NCBI GenBank assembly: GCA_003194525.1
Contig: NBIV01000273.1
Span: 1 to 64,000, forward strand
Source: Gracilariopsis chorda
Lineage: Eukaryota > Rhodophyta > Florideophyceae > Gracilariales > Gracilariaceae
DNA: 64,000 bases
Direction of reading: 5' to 3'
The notes below the pieces were generated by a model. The model made no database searches. It was not told the origin of the DNA and saw only the letters and a program-made list of their open reading frames with translations. The position numbers and the translations under genes are program-made. Below, one piece after another: positions 33,272 through 46,800 of this stretch. Every line of letters starts with the position of its first letter. The first letter of the stretch is position 1.

Positions 33272-36200
33272 TGAAGTGCAATGCTCTCAGGGAGAGATTC
33301 TTGGTACTTGGTTGATTTCCCCAATATTTCGGTAATGTAGTCATTGCATGAACTACGGCAAGACACGGGCGGTGGTTCCTGCGCAGCAGGTAGTGGGACT
33401 TGCTTCTACGAGACACGCTTCAGCGGGCGACGGACGATCGGGACTGACGATCCGTCGCCGAGTTCCACATGCCTAAGGCGGGGCCTGCGTCGACAAATCT
33501 GTCGCAGTAATCACATCCCAGTATGAATGTAGCGGCCAATGACCGACAAACAATAGAGTCAAGCTTTACCACAGAGATGCCCAACTGCACGACTAAGTGG
33601 GCGGTACCCACCGTTTTTAACGGGTTGTTGTTCGCATCAGCCACCACTAGTCCCGTTTATGAACGGTCAATCCCATTATCAACGGCCTGGATGGCACGAA
33701 ACCCGCCCTGCGGTACGCTTCTCCGATGCTCGGGATACTAACCGGCGCGTCGCCATCTTGGCCCTGATTGGCGACCTTTGCTACACCCATGGCCATACAT
33801 CCCCTTAGTTTCTTTGAGAACTGAAAGATATGGCCGAGGTGGTGGCAAATTACGAGGCCCTCACTCCAGAGGAGAAACGTTCCGTCCCAACGGCTTCCTA
33901 CATCCGTGCTAAAACGGACTTCTCGCATGCCCTTCCACATGTCCCGCGTACGGGGCTAGCTTCAATTAACCCGAATCGGGAAGTCGCGCAAACGTCCGAC
34001 GCAACCACCGCTTATGCGGATAAAAACCCCGGACCCTGGAGAGAAGCTCTCGCGTTCGAGGATTCTGTACTACCGCCTATGGCGGAAAGCTCCCAGGAAA
34101 ACCAACTGAGGGAGTCTCCCCTGTGGAAGAGGCGTCCTCAGAGATGAGGCTGTTGACGCCCGAGGCGTCGCCGCCTCGCTCCCCCGTGAAAATCCTTTCA
34201 AGGAAGGACATCGCAGACACGGACCCTGCACACCTTTCTGTGCTGCGTCACCCGTGCATACGGAGTAAAAACCCCCGGATACCGGATAGAGTGTTGGTAA
34301 TGGCCAAGCGCAACTAGAAGGTCTATGCTGACCTTGGCCTTGACACCCATTTTATAGTGAGATTTCTAACAGTCCTGGACACAGGTGCAGGCCCCAACTT
34401 CATCGTGGAATCATTGCTACCCCCGCATTTGCAGTCTCTTATGCGTCCCCAAATGGTTCCCGACGTCGCAGATGCGAACAACAACCCATTAAAAACGGTG
34501 GGTACCGTCCACTTAGTCGTGCGGTTGGGCACCTGCGTGGTGAAGCTCAAATCAATTTTTTATCGTTCATTGGCCGCTCCAGTCATACTGGTATGTGACT
34601 ACTACAACAGATTTTTCAACGCATTCAGGCACCGCCTTATGGGTGTGGAACTCAACGAATGATCGTCAGTCCCGATCGTCCGTCGCCCGCTGAAGAGTGC
34701 CTCGCAAAAGCAAGTCCCACTACCTGCTGCGCAGGAACCACCGCCCACGCCTCTCGAGTCCATCAAACTTCGATTCGCAGCGTCGGTTTCTATACCGCCT
34801 GAGTCCCAAGTCTGGGTACAAGTCAATTGCAGTCAACACGGTCTTCGGGTTATTCAACCTCTGTCCTCGTTGTAAAAGAAATACCAGCTCGCGCAGGCGA
34901 AAGTAATTGTTCACGTTACCTCAGATGCTCCTTTCCAGATACTCGTTGCCAGTATTGGCCAACACCTTCAGTATCTGGTAAAGAACCAAGTACTTGGAAG
35001 CGTCACTCGACAACCCCTTGGGATGCTCCCGACGAAGATGACGACCGCCGATGTTCTTGGAATCGCCGCCTCTTCTGAGGAAGCCAACCCCACCACTAAC
35101 GAACTATCGTCAAAGGAGAGGCAGGAAACCGTTTTTTAACGTCAAACACCCCAAATAACTCGGAACCGAACGGCAAACCTGTATCACAGGACAATTTTAT
35201 AGCACGTTCTGACCGAGTGGACCCCATGAGGGCACTCGAAGATATAGACCTCGGCCATGTACCGGAGTCACACCACGACAAACTCCGTACAATGCTACGG
35301 GAATTTTCTACGATGTGAGATGGCTCGGTCGGCAAGATTAATGCTACGGAACACCGGATAGATTTGTTACCGGGTGCACCTCCGATGGCACAAACCCCTT
35401 ACAGGGCAAGACCGAAAGCTCGGGAAGAGCAGCAGTCCCAAGTGGACAAAATGCTCCGCGCAGGTGTGATAGAGCTCACTCAGTCACCCTGTGCATCCCC
35501 AGTTGTACTGGTGTTAAAGTCCGGCAGAACCTGGAGGTTCTGTTTTGACTATCACCGGCTCAATGCCGTGACTGTTAGGCACACCTATTTCATCCCTCGT
35601 ATGGACGAGTGCACCAAATCCCTTCGAGATGGTACCGTGTTCACGGCTTTGGATGCCAATTGGGGTTATTGGAAGGTCCCTGTTAGACAGAAGGATCGCG
35701 ATAATACCGCGTTCACCTGACACGCATGATCGTACCACTTTAAGCGGATGCCGTTTGGTTTGACCAACGCTTCCGCTACCTTTCAGCATGCAATAGATAT
35801 TCTATTGAACCGCTTCAAGTGGCGGAGCCGCCTGGTCTACCAGGATAATATTATCATCTTCTCCAATAATTTGGACGACCATCTCACACATGTCAGGGAC
35901 GTTCTGACCGTGCTCCGCCATGCGAAAATTACCCTCAAGTGAGGAAGTGCGAGTTTTCCAGGGATACAGTCAAGTATCTGCGACATATCATCCGTCCGGG
36001 ACAGTTAATAATCAACAAGGCTCGACAAGTCTCTCGTTGAGGCTAAAGAACCCTGCACTCAAACGGAAATCCGCTCCTTCTTAGGGCTGGTCAACGTCTA
36101 CCAACGGTTTATCCCGAACTTTTCGGATATAACGGCACCTTTGAACGCGTTGTTACGCAATGGAAATCCCCCACAATTGGGGCCATTCACGCCCGAGCAA

Positions 36201-39200
36201 TTGGAAGCGTTTAAATCCTTAAAGGAGGCTGTCACGTCAACACCTATCTTATTTTTACCCAAACTGGGACTCCCGTACTCCGTGGAAACGGATTCGAGCG
36301 ACTACGTAGTTGGTTGTGCTCTTTTCCAAACCACCCCAGAGGGGGAGCGAAGGCCAATTGTTTATCGGTCACGCTCGCTCAATGTTAACGATCGGAACTA
36401 CTCTGTCTCGTAGAAAGAGTGTCTCGCCTTTGTGTGGGCGCTTTCCACCCTACGCCCTTATCTTATGGGAGTTCATTTTACCTTATACACGAATCATTCC
36501 TCTTTGAGGTGGTTAATGAACGTATCCGATCCCTCGGGCCGCCTCATGCGCTTAAGACTCCAACTTGCGGAATATGACTTCCAATTTATATATAAAAATG
36601 CTGCGCTAAACACCCAGGCCGACGCTTTGTCCCGTTTATCCACAAATGGGGAACCAATCCGAATGGAGGATGAGGACATTTCATGCTTCATGGCTGAAGA
36701 ACCGGATGTCCCAGAGTGGAAGTTCGAGGAATGGGCAGAAGACTGGAATGAGTATGCTGACTTTGACAACTTACTCGCATCCTGCGAGACCCCTGAGAAC
36801 CCCTTACCGGAACGTTTTGTACCAGTTTTACCGGAGGAATTGATCCGAGAACAATTCAGTGCCCCTTTCTGTATGAGGAATCGTGCCCGTTGAAACGGTG
36901 TTGAAGACCTCCCTTTTGAGTTGAACGATAAACGGTACCTCGTTCGGTTGGACGAAGCTCGCCCACAGATTGTGGTACCTCATCCCCTGCAGTCACGGAT
37001 GTTACATCTCTCGCACTATGCGAAGCTCGTTGGCTACGTAGGTGGGAGGAAGCTCTACCTCAACCTGTGAAGGGCTTTTTACTAGCCCGCCATGGCGGTT
37101 GATTGCTACGCAACTGTGCAATTTTGTACCGAATGCTCGAAGAACCGGGTGAAGCTCCGCAGGAACGCGAAGAAAATGAAGTTATTCCCTGCTAGTGCGC
37201 CACTCGAGTTTATCGCAATCGGTATTCTCAGACCTCTCCTCACTACAAAGAGAGGCAACAAGTTCTTACTTGTCATCACCGATCGCATTTCAAAGCTTGT
37301 CCGGACTGTCTCTCTTCGGAGGATAACCGCTTTCACGATGTCCCAGGCTCTGGTAACGCACTGGACTTTTTCTACGGTCCTCCTGTGGAGGTGCTCTCCG
37401 AGAACGGAGAGCAGTTCGCGTCCAAGTTCTTCCAGAATGTTTGTCGCATTCTGGTCGTGAAGAACTTGTTCACAACTACCTACCATCCCCCAGTGTAATG
37501 GGCACGTCAAATGGTTCAACCGGACGTTGCTGGCCTCTCTCGGTTCCTAAGTTGCTAATCACCCCAAAACTTGGGATTTGTATGCAGATGACTTAACATT
37601 TGCATACAATACGCAAGTTCACCGGACTACCGGAGTGTCACCGTTCGAATTGGTTCTATCTCGTTCACCCCTACTTATGGCGTTAGAATCCCAAGCCATC
37701 TTGAACAATTTCCCATCTATGGGTCGCTACCGCCAGGAATAAAAGCAATGGCTTACTAAACTGGTCCCTGCAGCGTGAAAGTCTATGGAACGCACACAAG
37801 CCCAGTACTAGCGAAATTACGACCCTCGTTTACGAGATAATGCTCCCCGCATACGGGCTAATACCTACGTCTTTGTAGGTAAGGAATATGATAACCCGGA
37901 ACGGGAGAAGCGTCACAAGCTTTCGCCTGTAGCGGATGGACCATTTAAAGTGGTATCCATTAACTCGGACACTATCGTAGTGGAAATGGGCAAGACACAC
38001 GAGCGGATTCCCGCGATCGTTTTGTACCTGCCCCTTCTCCCTCGTCTGAGGTCGTCCTGGAAACAGGGAAACCCGTCTCTATGGACTCAGGAACGCCACA
38101 AACCCCCGAACTAATAGACCGACTACTTTGCCACACCCTACTTGGGGCCTCTCAGATTTACCGACTCTGTCAGAACCCCCGGCTTGGCCATATCGTTCAG
38201 GTCCAAATGGACCTTGCTCTACTCCTAACAATACAGCCCCTTCGGCGCGCATTTACACCCGCCATGCGTGATATCCTACTACTACTCCTCTTTTTCCGTC
38301 TAAGGAGGGGGAGGGGACCTATCGCCGCGCTGGAAATGCATTACCATCGCAACGGGGTTTAAGCCATGGAACACGCAAGGTGGGTGAAGCCTCGCCATCA
38401 CCAACACAGGGTTCCGGAAAGACGTAGCCACACCTTATGATACGGGAGAGTAGACCGACATCACAGTCTGTACCCCTGAATCACGGCAATCCCCTGAATC
38501 AGGATAGCGATATCGTTTCGCAGACCCCTCACCAGGGTGTAGTCGCAGAACCGTTGTCGACGGAATTTCCCGCCATAAAGAATTCCTCAGCAGCACCCAA
38601 ACCGCTTGTAGCGGGAGACGCACGCCTTGGAAAACCAACAACGCTGGAAAGGGAAAAGACCCTCTTGAGGGAGGAAGGAAGGAATGCAGATCTTGCAACT
38701 CAAGTCCCTGGCTCTACAGCGCTGAAGGTGGGAACCGTTCATAACGGGAATGTTGTCCAAATTTCAGAGATAGAAGTGCCGAAGTCTCCGCGCAATGGCG
38801 GTAATATACAGAGCGCCTCGGAAGTATCCGGCGTCGTCGCCAGGGTTAAACTGGTCTTCCCGGATGATGCACCTCCTGAAAAAGACGTCACACCTCAATT
38901 AGAGGCAAAGTCCCCAAACAGGGTGTCCACGGCGCCAGATGTCCCCGCCCCATCAAGGCGTTTGAGGCAACACACCGGAGCACCGGAAGTAACCGCCGGA
39001 TACTGGGTGCCATCACAGCAGTGCAAGGCTCAGCCGGACAGTGTGAAGGCCAAGCCAAGGGAGGCGGAACGCAAGGTGCCGGTTCAGAACCACCTGCCGT
39101 GGGAGTCACGTGAACGCACGGAGATTGTGCGCCACGCACCAATCACCGCGCGACGCGGAAAGCCCCACCAGGGAATGACCTCCACAACTCCGCAAAACCG

Positions 39201-39866
39201 GCAAGATGCCCACAAGCTCGCGTTTCGACCGCACTACCGTCAACATGGGACGGAGAACCCCCGCAAACTAGCGGTACGATCTAACTACCGCGGTACATGA
39301 CAACCGTTCCACGAAGACACCCTCTTGAAGGATATTATTCTGCACTCTGCGCCGCATCCTCCGAGCGAAGCCCGCACGTTGCATCCTGACGCACCTGAGG
39401 GGAAATGTCCCGTGCAATGGGCAAACCCTGACAAGCGAGGTCACCATAACATGGTAAGGCCGCCAAGTATACAAGTAAGAGTTTGTGATTGGCCAAATCG
39501 TCGGGCACACCTATTATCAGGAAGGTATTCTAAGATACCGCGTCCGTTGGTACGGATATGACCGAGGCTGAGACACCATGGAACTCATCGAACAACTCCC
39601 TCGTTCGAAGGTGGTCCGATATCACCGCAGCGCGGATACCGCAAATCCAACTACGTTTTGCAACGCCCAAGAGGGATAAAAATTTCACAAAGTCAGGGAA
39701 GATAAGAATGTAGTAGTACGCCCGCTTTTGTATGGACTCAGTCAAGTACGGGAACGAAAGACAGAACGCCGTTCTAAACGGGAAAGTGTACTCAGAAGCC
39801 TCGCGCTTCTGTGTGATGCTGAGCTACATTAATGGCTAGGCCAGGGAAAGAGACCAGGATACTGTA

Positions 39867-41860
39867 TTAGAGGTTCGACTCCTCCCAATCTCCCAGGGCG
39901 TCACCACCCGCAAGGCGGTAAACTGAGGCATCCACTATCGCAGTGACGTCACCCGAAACCTCGGCAGCGCTTATACCCGCTCCGCGGAGGAAGCGGGCAA
40001 TGAAATCCCTTTCATTGACTGTACCCCCGCTGGGGAGTGAAGGCCCGGCACTCGCCATCAGAGGACTAGGAACCGGAGGCTCCCCCTCGGGAGATTCGTC
40101 TACGACCATGTCGGCAACATCTACTTCCATGTCCCCCGCCTCTTCGGGTACGTTATCGACCATCAGGTCATTCCCACTATACGCGGGGTAGTATTCGTCG
40201 GAATCGACGTACCCTATCTGGTGGTCGTCCGGCATTTGCCGCGGTGTGTCACAGAGTTCCCTTGCCTCCTCGGAGTAAATCTCCAGGAACTTCCAGGGAT
40301 CGAAGTGGATGAAGTCCCCGCAAGGGCGGTGTTTCTACGAGGACCTGGACCACCGGAACCGCCACCGCTGCCGTCAAGCCGACCGCTTTGTTCCAGCGGG
40401 ACCTCGCTCCCGTCAATACTGCCGATCAAAACAAGTAATTGGAGTACTTGGTCAATGTTGGCAATACCCCCAAGGAGGACGCTGAGGTCCACATTGCGAA
40501 TAGCGGCCCGCACACGCAGTTGGACGAACCACAGTATATACTGGTCATAAACCTCAGCGAGGATATACGCCACAGCACACTGGATTACAACTATCGACCA
40601 AAGCCCCGACCGGGGATTCTGAATTAAAAAGGAACTGAGGTACTTGAGTGCCGGCGGAAGCTCAAAGTAGCAGCCCCGGCAGGCCTCATGGAACCTCCAC
40701 CACTCGGGGAGTGCGACGTACCGACCCTGTCGGTGAGGCAGAGCAATCCACCCAATCTCCACGTTTTGATACGGGACAAAGTACCCGAATCGCGAACGCC
40801 AGCGCCGTTCATAACGGATGAAGTTTTGGAGGAAGTTGGGCCAGGAATGCCTGGAAAGGTACTGGAATTCAGCCCGAAGTATCGGTCGTTCTCAACACAG
40901 AGCTTCATGCCGCGAAGCGGGAAAGTTCCTCAACGCGAGGGTTTCAAGGCTGGCCAGGCGCTCATCGTAACCGATTTCAATGCTTGTGCAGAATAGGCTG
41001 ACGTCGAAGCCGAAGCTGTTAGGTACCGGGATTTCGAAAGGCTCACAGCTCTGCCGTTGATATGCAATCCGCAACAGCACCACATGAGGCGCAGTTGCGC
41101 ATTCTCCCGAGTTTCTTCCGATATGGTGCACTAAGAAGGCGATTCGGTTCCGCCAGTTCTACGAAGAGTGGACGAGGCTGGGTAGGTCCCCGGGCAAAGT
41201 ACTGGAACCATACGCGTAGGCCGTAACCGAATTTTTGTTGAGGGCAGCGATGGGATGGATCCACGGCGCAAGCCGGAGCCGAGAGGCGTGACTCCCATTC
41301 ATCGGATCTAACCCTATGAGGGCGTTATAAGAAGTCCAAGTCGCCGTCGGGATCAGTCCGGAAGGAGCCACAGCTGGTGGAAGTTGGAACCCATGCTGGA
41401 ACGCTGCGCCAATGTTGGCTGACTGTACCGGAGTTCGCCCCCTTTGTGGCAAGGGTACTGACTGGAAACGGATTGTGAAGTTCCCGACTGGAGTCGGTCT
41501 TGGAGGCTGGTTTTTGTTGCTCTTGTTCATATTCCCCTTCGAGAGGGTGTTAACCGATTGAGTTGAGCAGGAAGAGAAGGAGCGTGCAATTGTGAGAGGG
41601 TGGTCCACTGCTGTTGCAGGAGGTTGTTTCTCTGAGGCAGAGGTTTGAAACGGTGACCAGGAGGGTTTTGGACTGTTATCACCTATTTTCCGCTGGGATT
41701 CGCCCGCGTCCGCGAATGCTTCCCCGACTAATGAGGGGGATATGAATTGCAATGTCCTCAGGGAGTGATTCCTGGTAGTTGGTTGATTTCCCGAATGTTT
41801 CGGTAATGTAGTCATTGCATGAAATACGACCACTAATAGTGGATTGGACACGTGGGACAA
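39867..41860 (-). pseudogene. antisense ORF region of element 2
   Basis: Minus-strand open pieces match element 1's antisense proteins. MPDDHQIGYVDSDEYY corresponds to MPEDHPVGYVDSDDYY, and YVALPEWWRFHEACRGCYFE to the matching block in element 1. A further N-terminal portion, about 230 codons reaching 41860 and overlapping the LTR edge, has no counterpart in element 1. It is Pro/Ser/Asn-rich (contains PLPQRGRTPVQSANIG). The region is broken in several places. Conservation of two overlapping ORFs in the same order in both copies shows they belong to the element. Confidence 0.7.
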
Positions 41861-42538
41861 GGAAGAGTTAATTGGCGGCTGGCCACAGTAATGGGCATGA
41901 ACTACGAAAGTGGAATAGATTACTCAATTTTATTTATTATTTTTGCACCCATTTCTGGGATTGTTAGTACTTAGTGCGCCGTGGAGTTGCTATTGCACCA
42001 GTAAACCTTCCCCAAAAAGGGACCCCAACCTGGGGAATTGGCTCTAGACCTCACCGCTTTCGCGTGTTCTCTGCTCCTCTTTGGAGGGAAGCACCGTCGC
42101 ATACGGGAAGTCTAACCCCCTTGCCTATCTGAAGGACCCAAGGATTCAGATTTTTATTCCAACTGTCTTGGTGTTCGCCTTGTATAAGGTTTATTTACTA
42201 CCATTCCCGTTAGTCTTTGGCACGACACTCGTGACTCAGCTCCCCCTCATTTTTCCCTTTACGCGGTCGCTTTCCCGCTACCCGCGGCTCGTGTTCGCAC
42301 GTGCCAGTAACATGGAAACCTCACCTCTCTAGAGGAAGACCACCCTCATACACCGCTCCTGCAGATATACGATTATTGCCTCAACCTCCCTGCGTAAATC
42401 GCGACGGGTGGCCTCGGCATTACAACCTGACATATTCGTGCCACTCCTGGGAGGGCTCTACTCGACTGGGCCCACCTCTAACGTGGAAAGGTCCCGAACA
42501 CCTTTCGGTGCCCTCCCGCTTCCGGGCATTGCACTACA
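41743..42538 (+). repeat. 3' LTR of element 2 (796 bp)
   Basis: Starts TGAATTGCAA and ends gcactaca. It is colinear with the 826-bp LTR of element 1 throughout, with many differences. It is followed at once by ccttc, the target duplication. Confidence 0.85.
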
Positions 42539-42543
42539 CCTTC
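42539..42543. repeat. target-site duplication, right copy (ccttc)
   Basis: Matches the five bases before element 2. Ty3/gypsy integrases usually duplicate 4-6 bp. Confidence 0.75.
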
Positions 42544-42879
42544 TCTGCTCCCCCCCGAAAATCCCCTTTCCAATGTCGCACCCCAGCAACTACTGCCCGA
42601 TGAAAACGCTGCTCTCCCGTCTTCTACGGCACCCATGCCTTTGTAGATAACCCCGACCCTGACCACACATTCCCACCCCCTTCCCTGACCATAGAGTCTG
42701 ACTCCATCTTCTCCCACAACCCGGTTCCCGTTGATCCTGATGACCTTGCCAGCCTAAAGGCCACCACCGGGAAGATGGAGGCCGATCGGTCTGCGGAGGA
42801 GAACAGAAGGGAGACGCCTTTGCCCCTGAACAGGACTACTTCCCGTTCAGCGAACGTAGGAGTCATTTTCGAAGGAAAT
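42544..42879. other. right flank of element 2, no gene assigned
   Basis: A plus-strand reading with acidic and polar stretches (PVPVDPDDLASLKATTGKME) runs toward the Sec7 pseudogene. It may be leftover coding sequence from another element or the pseudogene's upstream part. No family was recognised. Confidence 0.3.
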
Positions 42880-43880
42880 GATAGATATATAATTCGCTCT
42901 TGAGAGACACTCAAAACCAAACGTCACGCACCGCATGGTATAACATTGTTAAACGCTAAGCCGAAGCGTGGCATTGAATATCTTGTCAAAAATGAACGTT
43001 TGAAACAAGAACCACCTCGCAGTGGTGGGGATCCTTCACAAAGCTGAAAATCTCGATGCGAAGATGCAACAGTTGGAGAGTGCTTGGCCAATCCAGAACC
43101 TTCAACCTTAGCGCCATGCATTCCTACAGGGCTATGCACTATTTCACGGATGTGACATTCGACAATGCTCTCGGACTGCATCTCAGTGGATTCAGGCTTC
43201 CTGGTGAGGTTCAGAAGATTGATCGCATCATGTTAAAGTATGAGTCACGGTACTGCAAAGGCAATAATACCATATTTTCTAACACTGATGCGGCGTATGT
43301 TCTTACGTGCTCCTCTCTCATGTAACTTACGGATGCGCAAAATGGCACAATCAAGAATAAGATGAACAACAGAGGCGTCAAAGATGGCAGATATGTTGAT
43401 GCAGTGTTTTTGAGCAACTTATACGATCGAATCACGACCACAGAGATTCGTCTCACTTCGACGAAGAAGGACTGTACAGATAGGGATTTCAAAGCTCTCA
43501 ACAATACTTCCAGTACCATGGACCCAGCGCAAACAGCAAAGCAATTCGAAGAGAGTGAGACAAAAGTCCTTTTCGCGGAGAACTGCTGCCCGGCCCAGGA
43601 TCACGCATATAATCCCACGACAAATGTTCATCTTGCTCTGTTGATGTTTGAAACTGCATGGTAGCCATTTTTGGCTGCTAAGTCATTAACCCCGGACGAC
43701 GCGCAGACTGCTGACACAGGTAAAACTGCACTCTGTCACTTCTTCGCTTTTGGAACGTACTAGATGGACTATGAGACTTGGGTGGCGATGTGCGTGCGGT
43801 TGCGGCAGAACCTCTACTTCTTGTTGCTTCGAGAATTCCAAGCTATCTTCCGGATCACGTTTCTCACCTTTTAACGATAT
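42880..43880 (+). pseudogene. BIG-type ARF guanine-nucleotide exchange factor, Sec7 fragment
   Basis: This is the Sec7 catalytic domain of a BIG/ARFGEF protein, which activates ARF GTPases at the trans-Golgi. The pre-Sec7 and start read GITLLNAKPKRGIEYL. Then come LGLHLSGFRLPGEVQKIDRIM (given in parts), FSNTDAAYVLT, NNRGVKDG, and a post-Sec7 piece with an ETAW*PFLAAKSLT block that matches the family's VGWPLLATFSVT. The invariant catalytic Glu-containing FRLPGE motif is intact. Lesions: a frame change around 43010; an in-frame TAA right after the AAYVLTCSSLM block; a missing stretch where the family has a seven-residue segment before NNRG; and a TAG where a Trp is expected (ETAW*). Only about a fifth of a BIG protein is present, and the flanking HEAT-like regions are absent. 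Confidence 0.82.
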
Positions 43881-43885
43881 TATAG

Positions 43886-46800
43886 GAAGCACTACTCGAC
43901 CTTGATGACATAAGTGCGTCAACCATTAGTATTTTTCATTCATTGTCCAAACTCGAAAGCCTTCCCCTTCCCAAGGGATACAACTATGTATGGTTACAGC
44001 CACGGCAGGTAATGGATCTGTCGGAATTTGAAAACGAGGCCGTTGGGGAAGATATAAACGTCTACCTCTCTCAGTCCCCACCAAAAGAAATATCAAGAAG
44101 GATTACCGAGCTTGTTTCGCGCCCTTGGCCTTTCCTACGTCACAGTTCAAGAAACGTTAGAAGAGCTGCACTCAACCTGCTTCAAAGTCTAACGGAAGTT
44201 TTTTCTGACAAAAAGCTTCTGCAATGGATTGAGCCACTATGTGCAGAGGGGTTCACGCACCTCTTCCAAAATGTGCTGCTTGAGACTAAACTTAATATCT
44301 TGACAACTTCAATGAATGTCTGGGATCGCGTGTTAGAACCACTCAACGGGAGGACTCCATTTCTTTTGGTTTTAATACAAAGCCTCAATCCCATGTTAGA
44401 TCTGTGGATGCATGCAACATCTCAAGAGTTGAGAGCGGAAGCAACGTCAGGTCATTACAGCCACAAAACAAAAGTTGGGAATTCCGCAATGGCAAATCGG
44501 AGGAAGACAGCAACGGCCATTGATGCAAAACTGAAGGCCGCGAAGGGGAGCTGAAGCCTTATTACTCAAAAAGTTCAAGATGGGGACTGCACTCCCGCCA
44601 TCGAAGGGCCTTATGATTTTTCTGTCATGCACCAGACGTTTTTCGCTGTCATTGGGCCCTTAGCTGCACAATGGTCATCCGATGAGCTATCCCTTCAGTC
44701 TGTTTTAGGAAAGTATCTACAGAGGAAGACTGCCAGGTCTAAACAACGCGTTTGTAAAAATATGTGAAATATGGGTTCTGACGTCCAAGGATGCCTCGTA
44801 TGTACTACCAGACGAAATAGCTGCATCTTTAGTTATGCTTTTTTAATTTAATGCAAATACGCTGTTCGCCGAAGTGGGTATGGGGGCTGGTCTTCTGTTC
44901 TCGGACACGAAAGCGTTCTTAGAGGCTATTCTAACCATTAAAAACGCTTTTGGGAAGGCAATTTTGAGTGTGAAGGATAACTTTGAAGAGGGTAGGCGCT
45001 ATGTTGGGAAGCTAACTCTCACCCAGCCTGCTTTCAATGCTAAGAAATTGTGGATAGAAATGGACGATTTAGACCCGGGCAATGTATGGAAGGCGATATA
45101 AACGGACTTTAACCTTTCTGAAATGCAGAAACGGTGAATTGAGTCTATTTCGGCTCTCTGAATGCGACTGAGTAAGTCCTGTATGGTCGTGACGAAGATC
45201 TCACCATCTCCACTTCTGTATGCGCCGTAGCAGTCATCGTAGTGGCTATCAGTATTCCAGTGCCTCCTAAAGTTGGCCCCTACATCAAATCGTTGATGGC
45301 TGTATTGCGAAAGGGTTACCATATGCATGTGCAGACTCATGCCACAGACTCAATCGCAAGCCTAGATCTCCGTATAGCTGCAGGTGATATGAGAAAGGCG
45401 ACTGATCTGATGATCAAAACCTGATCAAGTACCTGACAGCAGAACAAGAAACAAAAGAGGAGGAAATTATGGCATCCATGATTTCATCCGCCAGATGCAG
45501 GCGGTCACCGATGGCACTGGTGAAGCGGGGAGCATTGTATGTATTCCGTGCGTTCTGTGTGCAATTCAATGTGCGTTTGTTTTCAACTGTACTCTCATTA
45601 CGGAGTCACATAATTGGTCTTCTGAGCGCATGCCCAACCGAGGAACAGAGTCAAGAAGTGGTAGAAGCGTTAAAAACACTACACGCAGTGGTTTTGCACG
45701 CTACTCAAGACCTCCATTCAACCATCATTGATATAATTTCCCCAATTATCAAGATATGTATATCGCCGCATGAAGATTATGTGTATCACACACTACTATG
45801 TCTAGCCGATGTTTTCGCGCCTATTCCAGGGCAATTAATGCCGATGATCGTGTCAGGCCTTGTTACACTACCCTTTAGGATCCAGAAAGACAGGGATACT
45901 GACAGTCGTTCTCTTCAGGGTGCAGAAAAGGCGCTACGGGTGGATGTTGACTACCTTGGTTCAAACATAATTCCCTACACAGCGTTTCTCATGGTGTCCA
46001 TGAGGACTAGAATAGTTGATAAATATGAGATCGTTCGAAAAGCAAGTGCACGTGTGTTCGGGATGTTGGAACGTCTCATGCCTTTGGAACGAGGCATTCC
46101 AGACGATCCCATGATGAGTGAATCAATGTCTCCAAAACTAGAAGAAGCACAGAGCTTTTTCGGACTCTTATTGGGAATTGCACGTCGCCAACATTATGAA
46201 CTGCCTGTGCCTATTTGTCATGACATATGACTGCGAAAATATCAGCTAAATTGCTTTGACTGGCTAGCCTTCCTTAAAACGTACGGTTTCTACGGTGCTT
46301 TTTGTGATGATATGGGGCTTGCAAAGACCCTTATGAGAGTTTGCATACTCACAGGCCACTATGCTACAAATATGAAGAAATATTAGAATCTTCCATCGCT
46401 ATTCGTTTGTCCGAGCACAATCTTGGCTTACTGGGTACAAGGAGTGGACAAAGTTTTCGGCCATGTTTTACGAAGCGTCATTCACTACGCTGGGCTTCCC
46501 AAAGCACGGGCACGTATACAAAGCCGAAGCTTAGTAAGAGGTGGATCTTTAATAGTAGCAAACTATGACATTCATAGCAATGATTTACGATATTTTGAGC
46601 ATATCCACTGGAGTTAAGTGGTCTTTGACAAAGGCCATGTGATCGAGACTGCAAAAAATAAGGCAACCGACGCATTTCGAATCCTATCCTCAAATCACAG
46701 ATTGATACTCACAGAAACCCCTATCCAGAATTCAGTCATCGAACTTTCGGCTATGTTCGATTTTCTCATGCCTGGTTATCCTGGTAGTCACGAGAGCTTC

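Larger units (their letters stand above)
33272..42538 (+). mobile_element. Ty3/gypsy LTR retrotransposon, element 2 (old copy)
   Basis: Same family as element 1 but in plus orientation. Parts: LTR remnant from 33272; 3' end of gag (about 33650-34110, LTPEEKRSVPTASY shared with element 1); protease (LDTGAGPNF, about 34375); reverse transcriptase (about 35360-36130, MPFGLTNASATFQ); RNase H (about 36140-36900); integrase (about 37090-38060); Pro/Ser-rich tail (38437-39300); opposite-strand ORF region (39867-41860); and 3' LTR (41743-42538). It is heavily broken, with dozens of interruptions, and its 5' part is reduced and rearranged. The ends are defined by TG...CA termini and a 5-bp target duplication, so this was once a complete insertion. 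Confidence 0.88.
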
